From NCBI RefSeq assembly GCF_020532725.1, contig NZ_JAJAVC010000004.1, forward strand, positions 124,001 through 188,000: 64,000 bases of DNA, read 5' to 3'. This stretch comes from Methylobacillus arboreus (lineage in GTDB: Bacteria > Pseudomonadota > Gammaproteobacteria > Burkholderiales > Methylophilaceae). The position numbers were made by a program, and so were the translations under genes. The first letter of the stretch is position 1, and each line of letters begins with the position of its first letter. Shown here piece by piece: positions 1-8,137 of this stretch. Under the pieces are notes generated by a model. The model was given only the letters and a program-made list of their open reading frames with translations, was not told the origin of the DNA and searched no databases.

Positions 1-37
1 CGATAGCACTTCCATATACGAACTCCAGGAATACCAT

Positions 38-916
38 ATGCCCAGAAGGATCAGCGCGCTTGCAAGTTCTATCCTGACTGCTACCCTCTTTATTTCTTCC
101 GCATCTGCCGTACAGATCACGGCCAGTGAGCGAGCCGATCTTGCCCCTACAGGCAAACTGCGAATCGGTATTAACACCGGAAATATATTGTTGACAGGAA
201 AAGATTTGGCAACAGGCACACCAAGGGGCATAGTTTTTGATCTCGCGCGCGAGCTGGAAGGCCAAGTTGGCCTTCCAGTGGAGATTGTGACATTCGACTC
301 GGCAGGTGAGTTAGCCGAAGGCATCAAAACCGGCGCATGGGATGTTGCATTTCTTGGCATAGAGCCAGAGCGCGCAGAAGGCATTGCATTCAGTCCTCCT
401 TATGCTGAAATTGTCGCAACTTATCTAGTCCCTGCTGGTTCATCCATCAAAACCATCGCGGATGTCGATAAAGAAGGAGTCCGTATTGCCATCTCGGCGA
501 AAAGCGCGTACGACCTGGTACTAACTCGTAGCCTCAAACATGCCAAATTGCATCGTGTGCCTGGCGCTCCCGGTGTGCCAGGCGTGGAAGGCGCATACAA
601 CCTGTTTGCGAGCGAAAAGCTTGAGGTCCTGGCAGCTCTCAAGCCAGTGTTAATCGAATATACCGATAAGTTGCCTGGCTCCCGTGTGCTGGATGGCAGC
701 ATCAGTACCGTCTATCAAGCAATCGGCACACCCAAAGACCGTGATGCTGGCGCAAAGTTTTTGCAACGGTTTGTAGAGGAAATCAAAGCTAACGGACTAG
801 TCGCAAAAACGATAACCAAAAATGGTGCACGGGGATTATCTGTTGCCCCTGCTCAAACACTTGGATTCCTTATGAAAGAGCAGGGCATTTTGCATTCATT
901 GTCACTATTTAACTGA
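38..916 (+). CDS. Periplasmic solute-binding protein of an ABC-type transporter (family 3)
   Basis: The 292-residue product opens with a clear Sec signal peptide: basic MPRR, a hydrophobic core, and a likely cleavage after ASA at residue 24. It continues as a bacterial extracellular solute-binding protein of the family 3 (PBPb) type, with the typical opening KLRIGINTG and a later segment TPRGIVFDLARELEG. Such proteins capture amino acids or small organic acids in the periplasm for an ABC importer. No permease or ATPase gene is adjacent, so the transporter partner and the ligand are unknown. A CCAGGA stretch upstream can serve as ribosome binding site. The split HAD gene follows after 16 nt, which suggests co-transcription. 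Confidence 0.8.
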   Translation: MPRRISALASSILTATLFISSASAVQITASERADLAPTGKLRIGINTGNILLTGKDLATGTPRGIVFDLARELEGQVGLPVEIVTFDSAGELAEGIKTGAWDVAFLGIEPERAEGIAFSPPYAEIVATYLVPAGSSIKTIADVDKEGVRIAISAKSAYDLVLTRSLKHAKLHRVPGAPGVPGVEGAYNLFASEKLEVLAALKPVLIEYTDKLPGSRVLDGSISTVYQAIGTPKDRDAGAKFLQRFVEEIKANGLVAKTITKNGARGLSVAPAQTLGFLMKEQGILHSLSLFN

Positions 917-932
917 TCTAAAATTAGCCTCA

Positions 933-1611
933 ATGATAGAAGCCCTGCTTGTAGACCTTGACGATACGCTGCTCGATGATCGCAGTGCATTACGGGCAGC
1001 GCTTAATGCTTTTTTTCAAGCTCATTGTGCTTTATTGGCTGGAGAGTCGCTGGAATCTTCTCTTGTCCGGTGGCGCAATATTTCCGCAAGGCATTGGCAG
1101 AAATATGAGCGCGGTGAAATATCATTTGACGATCAACGCCGGGCACGCGTACGGGAATTTCTGAATAAACAGTTCAATGACGCGGATGCAGACCAGGCCT
1201 TCAAGCCTTATCTTGATACATATGAAGCCTCATGGAAATTAGCTCCACACTGTACTGAGTTTCTACAAAAAACAGCCCATTTTCCCAAGATCATTATCAC
1301 CAAATGGGGAGCGTTCTCAGCAACATAGAAAAATACAAAGCACTGGCCTAGCTCCACATTTTATTGCCGCTATTACTCCAATGGATTGTGGGCATTGGAA
1401 ACCTGCGCCTGAAATATTCTTGGCTGCTTTGAACATAATTAAAGTAAAGGCAGAAAATTGCCTGATGATCGGTGACGATCCGATTAGAGATGTTCAACCC
1501 GCACGAGCTTTAAATATGGCAACTTTATTGATTAATCATCAAACCTCGCAAACAGCATTTCTGGATGTGTTGGCCTCTCTTAATCTATCTATTGAGCTAG
1601 TCCGAGATTAA
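933..1611 (+). pseudogene. HAD-superfamily hydrolase, split by a 1-nt frameshift
   Basis: Two consecutive reading frames together make one haloacid-dehalogenase-like phosphatase. The first piece (933-1328) has motif I, DLDDT, at residues 8-12, and runs to IIITK. The second piece continues one frame over with NGERSQQHRK, the conserved lysine in GHWKPAPEIF, and motif IV GDDP. Removing one A from the AAA at 1302-1304 restores TNG (motif II) and fuses the pieces without any other change. This is therefore an inserted base, either a real mutation or a sequencing error. The substrate cannot be told. The TAA stop lies inside the target duplication of the IS element that follows. Confidence 0.85.
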
Positions 1612-1614
1612 ATT

Positions 1615-1628
1615 GGGTCTTAGGAAGC
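1615..1628 (+). repeat. Left terminal inverted repeat of the IS element
   Basis: GGGTCTTAGGAAGC, the exact reverse complement of 2338-2351. It begins directly after the flanking hexamer TAAATT. Confidence 0.85.
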
Positions 1629-2304
1629 TAAAGCGGATATTTCTTACCAGTTTAAGTATCTCAAGGTAAAGATGATCACGGCGATGATTAAATCTAAATT
1701 CAGTTTCTTTCAGATGCAGATAGAAGGTGTGTTTTGGTACGCCGTTAAACTTGGCTAGCCGTCGCTTTGCATAGCTTCAGAACGATTCAATGCCATTGAT
1801 ATGCCGCTCTCCATTCGCAAACTCATTCTCGCCATGGTGTACCCGGAGGTGCTTATCAAATCCAATGTCGACTAGGCCATCGTAGCCCCGCCAGCCATCG
1901 GAGTGGATCACCGTGCTGGGCTCCACATGCCCGCGGATAATGCCTTGCAGCGTGGCTTTGGAACAGTCCGGTACGATCTCAGTGTAGACTTTGCCGTGAC
2001 GCTTCAGCAATCCAAACACAATTGTCTTGCCGTAGGCTCCGTGACCGCGTTTACCTCGAACACGCTGGGTACCGAAGTAGGATTCGTCGACTTCTACAGC
2101 CCCTTGCAACGGCGACTCCGATTCACAGGATGCTGCCATGCGTCTACGAATCTTCAAATAAATGCTGTTAACTGATCGGACCGAAATACTGGTCAATTCA
2201 GCGGTATTGGTCGCCGTGAGATCCAGGGCAAAACACCGTACGAGCTGCCTGAATTTGGCCTCGCCGATTTTAGAACGGCAGTAATACCTGTTTTTACTAA
2301 CCAT
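1615..2304 (-). pseudogene. IS1595-like (ISXO2-type DDE) transposase, interrupted by an in-frame TGA
   Basis: The protein starts MVSKNRYYCRSK and shows the DDE-type core of this family: VDESYFG, RGKRGHG and HSDGWRGY. The frame is stopped by TGA at 1777-1779, just after HINGIESF, where relatives have tryptophan (TGG). Reading through the TGA gives 54 further sense codons in the same frame up to the IS end, including FYLHLKETEFRFNHR, the expected C-terminal segment of the family. One base change therefore removed the C-terminal part, which contains the last conserved region, so the copy is probably inactive by itself. The open part spans 1777-2304 (175 residues). Confidence 0.85.
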
Positions 2305-2337
2305 ATTAGGAAGTTATCACACCTCAATGGATGCTTT

Positions 2338-2351
2338 GCTTCCTAAGACCC
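2338..2351 (-). repeat. Right terminal inverted repeat of the IS element
   Basis: GCTTCCTAAGACCC on the plus strand, matching the left end over all 14 positions. It is followed at once by the second TAAATT copy. Confidence 0.85.
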
Positions 2352-2360
2352 TAAATTAAA

Positions 2361-2825
2361 GTGATGACATTGAATCTAATTATTCGACAAGCCATAGCAG
2401 CCGATGCACACGCTGTTGAGGTACTGTACCGGCAACTGGTAAATAATCATGCCGTTTCTGTCCTATCTGATCGAATTACACAAGTTAATCAAGACCCCAA
2501 TACAGCATTACTTGTTTGCGAGTATGAAGGCATCGTCATTGGAACTGCACTTGTATCATTATGTGCAGATGTCATGTTTCAGGCACAGCCCTTCGCAGTG
2601 ATTGAAAATATTGTAATTGAATCCTCATTCAGAAATTCTGGTATAGGAAGTGCTTTGATGAAAGAAATCGAAGATTTCTGTTATCGAGCGGATTGCTCAA
2701 AAATTATGTTGCTTAGCTCCTCCGATAGAATACAGGCACATATGTTCTTTGAACATGTTGGTTTTATCGGTTCTTCAAAGCGGGGTTTTGTAAAGTACCG
2801 TAGTCAATTCAATATAGCTGAATAG
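2361..2825 (+). CDS. GNAT-family N-acetyltransferase
   Basis: This 154-residue protein has the acetyl-CoA-binding motif A of Gcn5-related acetyltransferases (FRNSGIGSALMKEIE, about residues 93-107). It is preceded by the usual beta strand IENIVIE and followed by AHMFFEHVGF near the C-terminus, where the family carries motif B. It would transfer an acetyl group from acetyl-CoA to an amine; the acceptor is unknown. The start may be GTG at 2361 or ATG at 2364; neither has a clear ribosome binding site, because the IS insertion lies only 9 nt upstream. Codon use is A/T-rich like the neighbouring genes. It was probably the gene directly after the HAD hydrolase before insertion. Confidence 0.8.
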   Translation: MMTLNLIIRQAIAADAHAVEVLYRQLVNNHAVSVLSDRITQVNQDPNTALLVCEYEGIVIGTALVSLCADVMFQAQPFAVIENIVIESSFRNSGIGSALMKEIEDFCYRADCSKIMLLSSSDRIQAHMFFEHVGFIGSSKRGFVKYRSQFNIAE

Positions 2826-2897
2826 CACTAGTAGACATTGTTGGCGAAAGCAATAAATCTTTGCTAAGCAGCGGCTCAATTTGTATGCACTGCAGCA

Positions 2898-2906
2898 TGG
2901 TATAAA
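2898..2906 (+). promoter_or_regulatory. Possible extended -10 promoter element
   Basis: TGGTATAAA reads as an extended -10 (TG-N-TATAAA) about 46 nt before the next start codon. A TTGTAT upstream at 2881-2886 is spaced only 14 nt, too close for a standard -35, so the call rests on the extended -10 alone. Confidence 0.25.
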
Positions 2907-2952
2907 AGCAGAGTGCTAAAATGCTCAAATCTTAACCCACAGAGATAAGCCC

Positions 2953-3429
2953 ATGGATGACGCCATTGCAGCTATCCAAAGCCGCATTAAAAGCGAGACA
3001 GCGTTTTCGGTTGGGGTGGGCCACCCAAGGAGCTTACGCACCCAGATAGTGATATGGCCTTGGAGGATTGCTCGCCTGCCGCAAGCGCGTAATCCCATTC
3101 CTCCAAATTTATCGCCAACCGGGCTGGTTCAGCCGGTTCCACAGTTATTTGCTGTGGATATCCTGTTTCTTTCCAAGCGTGAAATAGATTCCCTGACCAG
3201 GGTGGCAAAAATCATCGAAGATAATCCCCTGATTAATATTGGTGACAAGCGCTATCACCTTGTTGAACAGAGTCTTGCTCCAGAGCTGCAGGTTGCGATT
3301 TTTTCTAGTGCCAGCTTGTCGCTGCAACCGGTATTGAACTATACGATCTCAAACATCAATGTTGTCAGCGATGCTTTAACGGATAATGCGCCGCCCATTC
3401 TTGAAAAAGGTCGTGTAGTAGCAAAATGA
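2953..3429 (+). CDS. Hypothetical protein, translationally coupled to ddl
   Basis: I do not recognise this 158-residue protein. It has no signal peptide and no transmembrane segment. Residues 1-25 and about 60-158 look like a normal soluble protein (for example [19 protein letters not shown]). The stretch in between is rich in R, W and P and reads oddly. In another frame, bases 3030-3089 encode an ordinary-looking acidic peptide beginning [13 protein letters not shown], so a pair of compensating indels is possible. The stop codon overlaps the ATG of the D-Ala-D-Ala ligase gene (ATGA at 3426-3429), which implies coupled translation and possibly a linked role. Confidence 0.45.
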   Translation: MDDAIAAIQSRIKSETAFSVGVGHPRSLRTQIVIWPWRIARLPQARNPIPPNLSPTGLVQPVPQLFAVDILFLSKREIDSLTRVAKIIEDNPLINIGDKRYHLVEQSLAPELQVAIFSSASLSLQPVLNYTISNINVVSDALTDNAPPILEKGRVVAK

Positions 3430-4516
3430 AGAAAATCAGAGTAGCCATCATTTTTGGCGGAAAATCGGCCGAGCATGAGGTGTCCTTGCAATCGGCCAGA
3501 AACGTGTTTGATGCAATTGACCGTGAAAATATGAGCCAGTCCTGATTGGAATCGACAAGACGGGAAAATGGCTGCTGAATTCAAGTCACGATTATTTGAT
3601 TGATGCAGATAGTCCTGAACAAATCAGCCTCAATAACTCGCAAAATCGCATCACCTTTGCGCCTGAAAGCAACGGAGAAATTTCAAGTATTGAAAACAGG
3701 CAGAACAATGGATCGATTGATGTCGCTTTTCCCATTCTCCATGGTCCAATGGGGGAGGACGGTACTGTCCAGGGTTTCCTGAAACTGGCCAATATCCCAT
3801 TTGTGGGGTCAAGCGTTCTGGGGTCAGCGGTGGGCATGGATAAGGATGTCATGAAGAGATTGCTGCGTGACGCTGGAATTCCGATTGGAAAATTTCTGAC
3901 ACTAAGAGACAGTGACTCGATTCCTGGTTTCTCGGAGGTTTCCAGTTTGCTTGGTTCTCCATTCTTTGTGAAACCGGCCAATATGGGCTCCTCTGTCGGA
4001 GTCAGCAAAGTCCATGATGAAACCAGTTATCACGCAGCAGTAGACCTGGCTTTTTCGTTTGACCTGAAGATCATTGCAGAGGAATTTATTTCCGGAAAAG
4101 AAATCGAATGTTCCGTTCTGGGCAATAGTAATCCTATTGCTTCTGTCATTGGCGAAATCAAGCCTAGTCACGAGTTCTATTCCTATGATGCAAAGTATCT
4201 CGATGAAAAAGGCGCAATACTTGAGATTCCGACCATCTTGCCAGAAAACGTTGCCGATCGGGCTAGAGAAATTGCGATACGAACCTTTAAGTTGCTTGCG
4301 GCTGAAGGGCTGGGCAGAGTGGATATGTTTCTGAAAGAGAATGGTGAAATTCTCGTCAATGAAATCAATACAATTCCCGGTTTTACCAAAATCAGCATGT
4401 ATCCAAAGCTTTGGGAAGCTTCGGGCATTACATATACTGAATTGATCGACAGGCTGATTCAGTTGGCGATGGAACGGTTTGAAAAAGAAAAAAAGCTGAA
4501 AACAAGTTACCTGTGA
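3426..4516 (+). pseudogene. ddl: D-alanine--D-alanine ligase, split by a 1-nt frameshift
   Basis: D-Ala-D-Ala ligase joins two D-alanines with ATP for peptidoglycan precursors in the cytoplasm. The start region (3426 on) gives [20 protein letters not shown], the conserved N-terminus, and then meets TGA after RENMSQS. The rest continues one frame over as [14 protein letters not shown]. Adding one A to the AAAA run at 3526-3529 restores [12 protein letters not shown]. Later ATP-grasp landmarks are intact: [20 protein letters not shown] and [11 protein letters not shown]. The repaired length of about 363 residues matches the longer DdlA-type enzymes. Most betaproteobacteria keep another ddl in the mur cluster, so loss here could be tolerated. 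A sequencing error is an alternative. Confidence 0.85.
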
Positions 4517-4579
4517 GTTGCTGTTGAATCTTTCAGTGGCGATAGAATGAGCTAATGGTCAGCCAAACGGGAAGGAAGG

Positions 4580-4852
4580 ATGGTGGGTATGTCTTCAAAA
4601 GGTATTGCTGGTTTTCTTGCGCTCTTGGTTTCATGTTTACTGACGCTGGGCTGTACTTCCAAGACCGAGAAAAGATCCGCCACGGTTCAAATTGCCAATC
4701 CCGCATCTTCTCACTGCATCAATCAGGGTGGAAAGATCGAAATCAAGAAAGATGCGTCTGGCGCAGAGTATGGTATTTGTCACTTGCCTGACGGGACGGT
4801 CATTGATGAGTGGGAGCTGTTCCGTCGTGACAATCCTCCACCAAAAGAGTGA
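4580..4852 (+). CDS. DUF333-family lipoprotein
   Basis: This small secreted protein (90 residues) has a lipoprotein signal peptide with the lipobox LTLGC at residues 21-25. The mature part matches the DUF333 family (sometimes labelled putative hemolysin), with ANPASSHC near residue 40, GGKIEI, a second cysteine in YGICHLPDGT and the closing EWELFRR. The two cysteines probably form a disulfide in the periplasm. No molecular function is established for the family. The start may be ATG 4580 or ATG 4589, since the purine-rich GGAAGGAAGG precedes both. Confidence 0.8.
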   Translation: MVGMSSKGIAGFLALLVSCLLTLGCTSKTEKRSATVQIANPASSHCINQGGKIEIKKDASGAEYGICHLPDGTVIDEWELFRRDNPPPKE

Positions 4853-4945
4853 TGCGCTTCTAGGGTTTAGTTAAATAACATTGCAGTAGCAGGCAAACTT
4901 TTCACAACTATTTTGTCATGCCGATTCTGCTGTAGCCCTGCCTCT

Positions 4946-4951
4946 TATAAT
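4946..4951 (+). promoter_or_regulatory. Possible -10 box before yaeQ
   Basis: A perfect TATAAT hexamer lies 55 nt before the yaeQ start. No convincing -35 is seen at 16-18 nt upstream, so this is weak support for a promoter. Confidence 0.25.
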
Positions 4952-5006
4952 ATTGACCAAGCTTGCGTTAAGCTGCGTCTCTTCATTTATTTCTCTCAGG
5001 AATTCC

Positions 5007-5543
5007 ATGGCCCTCAAATCCACCGTGTTCAAAGCCAATCTGCAGATTGCCGATATGGAGCGACACTATTATCAAGACCATGCTTTGACACTCGCCCGTC
5101 ATCCCTCCGAAACGGATGAGCGCATGATGGTGCGCGTGCTGGCGTTTGCATTGCATGCTCATGAACTTTTGGTCTTTGGCCAGGGCATGACAGACGATGA
5201 GGAAGCGGACATCTGGCGCAAGGATTTGACTGGCAAGATCGAGCAGTGGATTGATGTGGGCCTGCCGGATGAAAAACTGATCCGCAAGGCTTGTGGGCGG
5301 GCGAATGAGGTGGTTGTGTATACCTATGGCGGCCGCACTGCAGAGATGTGGTTTGCACAGAATGCGGATGGCTTTGCCCGGCTAAAGAATCTGAGCATCA
5401 TCAACCTGCCTCAAGAAAACACGAAAGCACTGGCTGATCTGGCGCAGCGCACCATGCACCTGCAGTGCACCATCCAGGATGGCCAGGTGTGGCTGAGCGA
5501 TGGTGAGCGCAGTGTTGAGGTGTCGTGCGAGAAGTGGAAATAG
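5007..5543 (+). CDS. yaeQ: YaeQ family protein
   Basis: The 178-residue protein starts MALKSTVFKANLQIADMERHYY, the typical YaeQ N-terminus, which fixes the start at 5007 rather than the in-frame ATG 54 nt upstream; CTCAGGA lies at ribosome-binding distance. Later landmarks are HPSETDERMMVR and VGLPDEKLIRKACGRA. YaeQ proteins have a PD-(D/E)XK nuclease-like fold. They were once described as suppressing loss of the transcription factor RfaH, but no enzymatic role is firmly known. Length equals that of the family. It stands alone, convergent with the YbaK-type gene, with only 30 nt between the stops and no obvious terminator. Confidence 0.9.
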   Translation: MALKSTVFKANLQIADMERHYYQDHALTLARHPSETDERMMVRVLAFALHAHELLVFGQGMTDDEEADIWRKDLTGKIEQWIDVGLPDEKLIRKACGRANEVVVYTYGGRTAEMWFAQNADGFARLKNLSIINLPQENTKALADLAQRTMHLQCTIQDGQVWLSDGERSVEVSCEKWK

Positions 5544-5573
5544 GCAATTCCACTATCGCGTTCTTAATATCCT

Positions 5574-6065
5574 TTATGCCTTGGCAAAGCTGCCTTGTTC
5601 CGCATCGCCAAGCACTTTCAGCAAATCTGCCCCTTTTAACGCCAGGGCATAACCCAGCACGCCGCTGCCGATCACCACGGTTTCATAATCCTTCACGCTG
5701 TTGTCTACCAAAACCTTGAGTTCTTCTGGCAGGGCGATCGGCGGCACGGCGCCGACGACATAACCAGTCGCCTCGGGCACTTCGTCATATTCCGCCATGC
5801 GCAGTTTGCGCTCGTTGAGGTGGTTGCGCAGGATGGCCCAGTCGGCACGGCCGCCGCCTGCCACGGCGAGCAGGATGAACTGGTCCGAGCCGGTGCGGAA
5901 CAGCACGCTGCGCACCACCGATTTAGGGTCCAGCCCCTCGTTTTCCAATAGTTCTTCCAAGTTGCGCACTGGTTTCTTGTCTTCACTCAACGGGATTTCA
6001 ATGACGGTGAAAGGGACGGCCTGGGCGTTCAGGAGGTCGGTGACTGGCGAGACGAGTGAAGTCAT
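5574..6065 (-). CDS. YbaK/EbsC-type aminoacyl-tRNA deacylase domain protein
   Basis: This 163-residue single-domain protein belongs to the YbaK/ProX-type editing family, which hydrolyses mischarged tRNAs in trans in the cytoplasm. Supporting segments are PKSVVRSVLFRTG, FILLAVAGGGRADW (residues about 66-79), LRMAEYDEVPEATGYVVGAVPP and a C-terminal YETVVIGSG. The family has several branches (YbaK acts on Cys-tRNA(Pro), ProXp-ala on Ala-tRNA(Pro)), and I cannot assign the branch from sequence alone. It is transcribed from its own ATG with no overlapping neighbour. Confidence 0.8.
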   Translation of the reverse strand: MTSLVSPVTDLLNAQAVPFTVIEIPLSEDKKPVRNLEELLENEGLDPKSVVRSVLFRTGSDQFILLAVAGGGRADWAILRNHLNERKLRMAEYDEVPEATGYVVGAVPPIALPEELKVLVDNSVKDYETVVIGSGVLGYALALKGADLLKVLGDAEQGSFAKA

Positions 6066-6227
6066 GATGATCCTTGATCTTGAATTTGATGGTAGGAATT
6101 TACCCTATTTTTGCGGGTTGTTGGTTCCAGGCGGTCTAGTGAGGCATGGCGAATGAGGTATGATGGAATTTGTTGCTGCATTGTTGGCACATGTATACCC
6201 GTCATCCGATCCCAGAATAGTCCTGTC

Positions 6228-7193
6228 ATGCGTGTTTATGTAGGTTCTTTTTTCATCGCTATTTGCCTGATGCTATCCATGCAGGGTCGTGCGTATGCGG
6301 CGTTGGAGGAATCCGTCGTGCAGTTGCAAACCGCCAACGGCGTTCTCGAGGGCACATTGCTGGTACCTGAGGCTAAACGAGGCATGCCGGTGGTCGTCAT
6401 GGTGGCAGGGTCTGGCCCGACAGACAGGAACGGTAACCAGCCCGGCCTGCATCACAATGCCTTGCTGCTGCTGTCCAGCGCGTTGGCACAGCACGGGATT
6501 GCGAGCTTGCGCTACGACAAGCGTGGCGTGGGCCGGAGTATGAGTGCCGTCCCCAAGGAAGAGGGTTTGCGTTTCGAGCAATATGCCGCCGACGTGCGGG
6601 ACTGGGTGAAATGGCTTGCGCAGGATAAGCGCTTCGGCAAGATCACCGTGATCGGCCACAGCGAGGGGGCGCTGCTCGGCATGCTGGCCTCGCGGCAGGC
6701 CAAGGTTGCGAACTTTATTTCCATTGCCGGGCCGGGTAGGCCCGCCGACCAATTGCTGCAGATGCAATTGGCTTCCCAACCTGCGGAGATACAGGCCATG
6801 GCATTGCCAGTGATCGAGAGGCTGAAGCAGGGCAAGACAGTAGGCCCGGTGAACCCGGCCCTGCAGGCATTGTTCCGGCCCAGCGTGCAGCCGTACCTGA
6901 TTTCGTGGTTCAAATATGACCCAGCTAAAGAAATTGCCAAATTAAAGATACCAATATTGGTGGTGCAGGGCACAGCGGATATTCAGGTGGATGAAGAGGA
7001 TGCATGGTTATTGGGCGCTGCTAATCAAAGGGCGACTGTCATCTCAATCGACGGCATGAACCATATTTTCAAGAAGTCAGTACCGGACCGCGCGCAGAAC
7101 TGGAATACCTATACCCAGCCCGAGCTGCCTGTCATGCCGGAGTTGATTGCGGTGTTGGCGCGGTTCATCCAGCAGGACGGCAAGCTGGATTAG
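6228..7193 (+). CDS. Secreted alpha/beta hydrolase
   Basis: The start at 6228 gives MRVYVGSFFIAICLML, a good signal peptide ending near GRAYA, so the 321-residue enzyme should act in the periplasm. The alpha/beta hydrolase fold is supported by the oxyanion region VMVAGSGPTDRNGN, RYDKRGVGRS, the nucleophile elbow GHSEG with Ser145, a likely acid in QGTADIQVDEED and a histidine in DGMNHIFK. The substrate is unknown; esterase or peptidase-like activity is usual. Upstream in-frame ATG codons would disturb the signal peptide and are less likely. Confidence 0.8.
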   Translation: MRVYVGSFFIAICLMLSMQGRAYAALEESVVQLQTANGVLEGTLLVPEAKRGMPVVVMVAGSGPTDRNGNQPGLHHNALLLLSSALAQHGIASLRYDKRGVGRSMSAVPKEEGLRFEQYAADVRDWVKWLAQDKRFGKITVIGHSEGALLGMLASRQAKVANFISIAGPGRPADQLLQMQLASQPAEIQAMALPVIERLKQGKTVGPVNPALQALFRPSVQPYLISWFKYDPAKEIAKLKIPILVVQGTADIQVDEEDAWLLGAANQRATVISIDGMNHIFKKSVPDRAQNWNTYTQPELPVMPELIAVLARFIQQDGKLD

Positions 7194-7216
7194 CAAAAAC
7201 GCTGGAGCACACAATC

Positions 7217-7813
7217 ATGTGGGACGAACGATACGATACCGAGACTTATGTCTACGGCAAGACCGCGAATACTTTCCTCGTGGACCATTTCCGCGCCATT
7301 CCCCAGGGCAGGGTGCTGAGCATTGCCGAAGGGGAGGGGCGCAATGCGGTATTCCTTGCCAGGCAGGGATATGCCGTGACCGCGGTGGACGGTTCTGCCG
7401 TCGGGCTGGAAAAGGCCGGGAAGCTCGCCAGGGAGAATGGCGTCACGATTGAGAGCATCCATGCCGACCTCGCCAGTTTTGATTTCGGCGAGCAGCAATG
7501 GGACGGCATCGTCTCGATTTTCTGTCCCATGCCGTCGGCATTGAAGGCCGTTGTCTTTCCCAAGATCATCAAGGGGCTGAAGCCCTGCGGGATGTTCCTG
7601 CTGGAGGCTTACACGCCGGAGCAGTTGGAATATGGCACCGGCGGCGGCAAGGACACGGACGCCATGATGACGAAAGCCATACTGAGCCGCGCATTGCATG
7701 GATTCAATTTTCATCGGCTGCAAGAAGTAGAGCGCGAGGTAGTGGAAGGCGCTTACCACACCGGGCTGGCCTCGGTGGTGCAGGCGATAGCAGCCAAGCC
7801 AAACAATATCTGA
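7217..7813 (+). CDS. SAM-dependent methyltransferase (class I, TehB-like)
   Basis: This 198-residue cytoplasmic protein opens MWDERYDTETYVYGKTANTF, a pattern common to small class I methyltransferases annotated with tellurite-resistance TehB. SAM-binding motif I is VLSIAEGEGRNAVFLA (about residues 33-48), followed by the acidic ribose-binding position in VTAVDGS. Later strands are DGIVSIFCPMP and GMFLLEAYTP. The methyl acceptor is unknown. It starts 23 nt after the hydrolase gene and 14 nt separate its stop from the next start, so the run 6228-9130 is probably one operon. Confidence 0.75.
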   Translation: MWDERYDTETYVYGKTANTFLVDHFRAIPQGRVLSIAEGEGRNAVFLARQGYAVTAVDGSAVGLEKAGKLARENGVTIESIHADLASFDFGEQQWDGIVSIFCPMPSALKAVVFPKIIKGLKPCGMFLLEAYTPEQLEYGTGGGKDTDAMMTKAILSRALHGFNFHRLQEVEREVVEGAYHTGLASVVQAIAAKPNNI

Positions 7814-7827
7814 AAGAACAAGTTGCC

Positions 7828-8118
7828 ATGTTGAAGGTGATCGCCGAGGATTTTATCAAGCCGGAATATATTGACCTTGTAGTGCCGCTTTACGCGGAGC
7901 TGGTCGAGAAGACCCGGCAGGAACCGTTATGCATTGCGTACGACCTGTTCATCGACCAGAAAGACCCCGGACATTTCATCTTTATCGAAGAGTGGCCTGA
8001 CCGGGCGGCGTTGGACATCCATTGCCAGACCGAGCATTTCCGGCGGCTGGTGCCGGCCATCAATCAGTACCAGCGGCGGGAAGGGATATTCCTGCTGATG
8101 GATGCGTTCTCAAAATAG
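7828..8118 (+). CDS. Antibiotic-biosynthesis-monooxygenase-fold protein (YgiN-like)
   Basis: A 96-residue dimeric alpha/beta-barrel (ABM) domain protein. It starts MLKVIAEDFIKPEYID and contains CIAYDLFIDQKDPGHFIFIEEWPDRAALDIHCQ..FRRL in pieces typical of YgiN-type quinol monooxygenases. Such proteins act on quinols or other small aromatic or lipid substrates, or simply detoxify aldehydes. The substrate is not visible. The ATG at 7828 fits the domain start exactly, 14 nt after the methyltransferase stop, and its end overlaps the region just before rlmF. Confidence 0.8.
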   Translation: MLKVIAEDFIKPEYIDLVVPLYAELVEKTRQEPLCIAYDLFIDQKDPGHFIFIEEWPDRAALDIHCQTEHFRRLVPAINQYQRREGIFLLMDAFSK

Positions 8119-8137
8119 TGCGCCCATTAATTACCCC

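Larger units (their letters stand above)
1615..2351 (-). mobile_element. IS1595-family-like insertion sequence, 737 bp
   Basis: The element is bounded by a perfect 14-nt terminal inverted repeat, GGGTCTTAGGAAGC at 1615-1628 and its reverse complement at 2338-2351. The hexamer TAAATT directly flanks both sides (1609-1614 and 2352-2357), consistent with a target duplication; the family usually makes 8 bp, so this may be a partly altered copy. It carries one transposase gene on the minus strand, antisense to the surrounding genes. The insertion separates the HAD gene from the acetyltransferase gene; without it the two would lie about a dozen nucleotides apart. The assignment to the IS1016/ISXO2-like branch of IS1595 is from recognised transposase motifs. 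Confidence 0.85.

Noticed and set aside
1601-1614. An 8-bp target duplication at the IS element
   Set aside because: Only six bases (TAAATT) match on both sides; the 8-bp length usual for the family is not seen.
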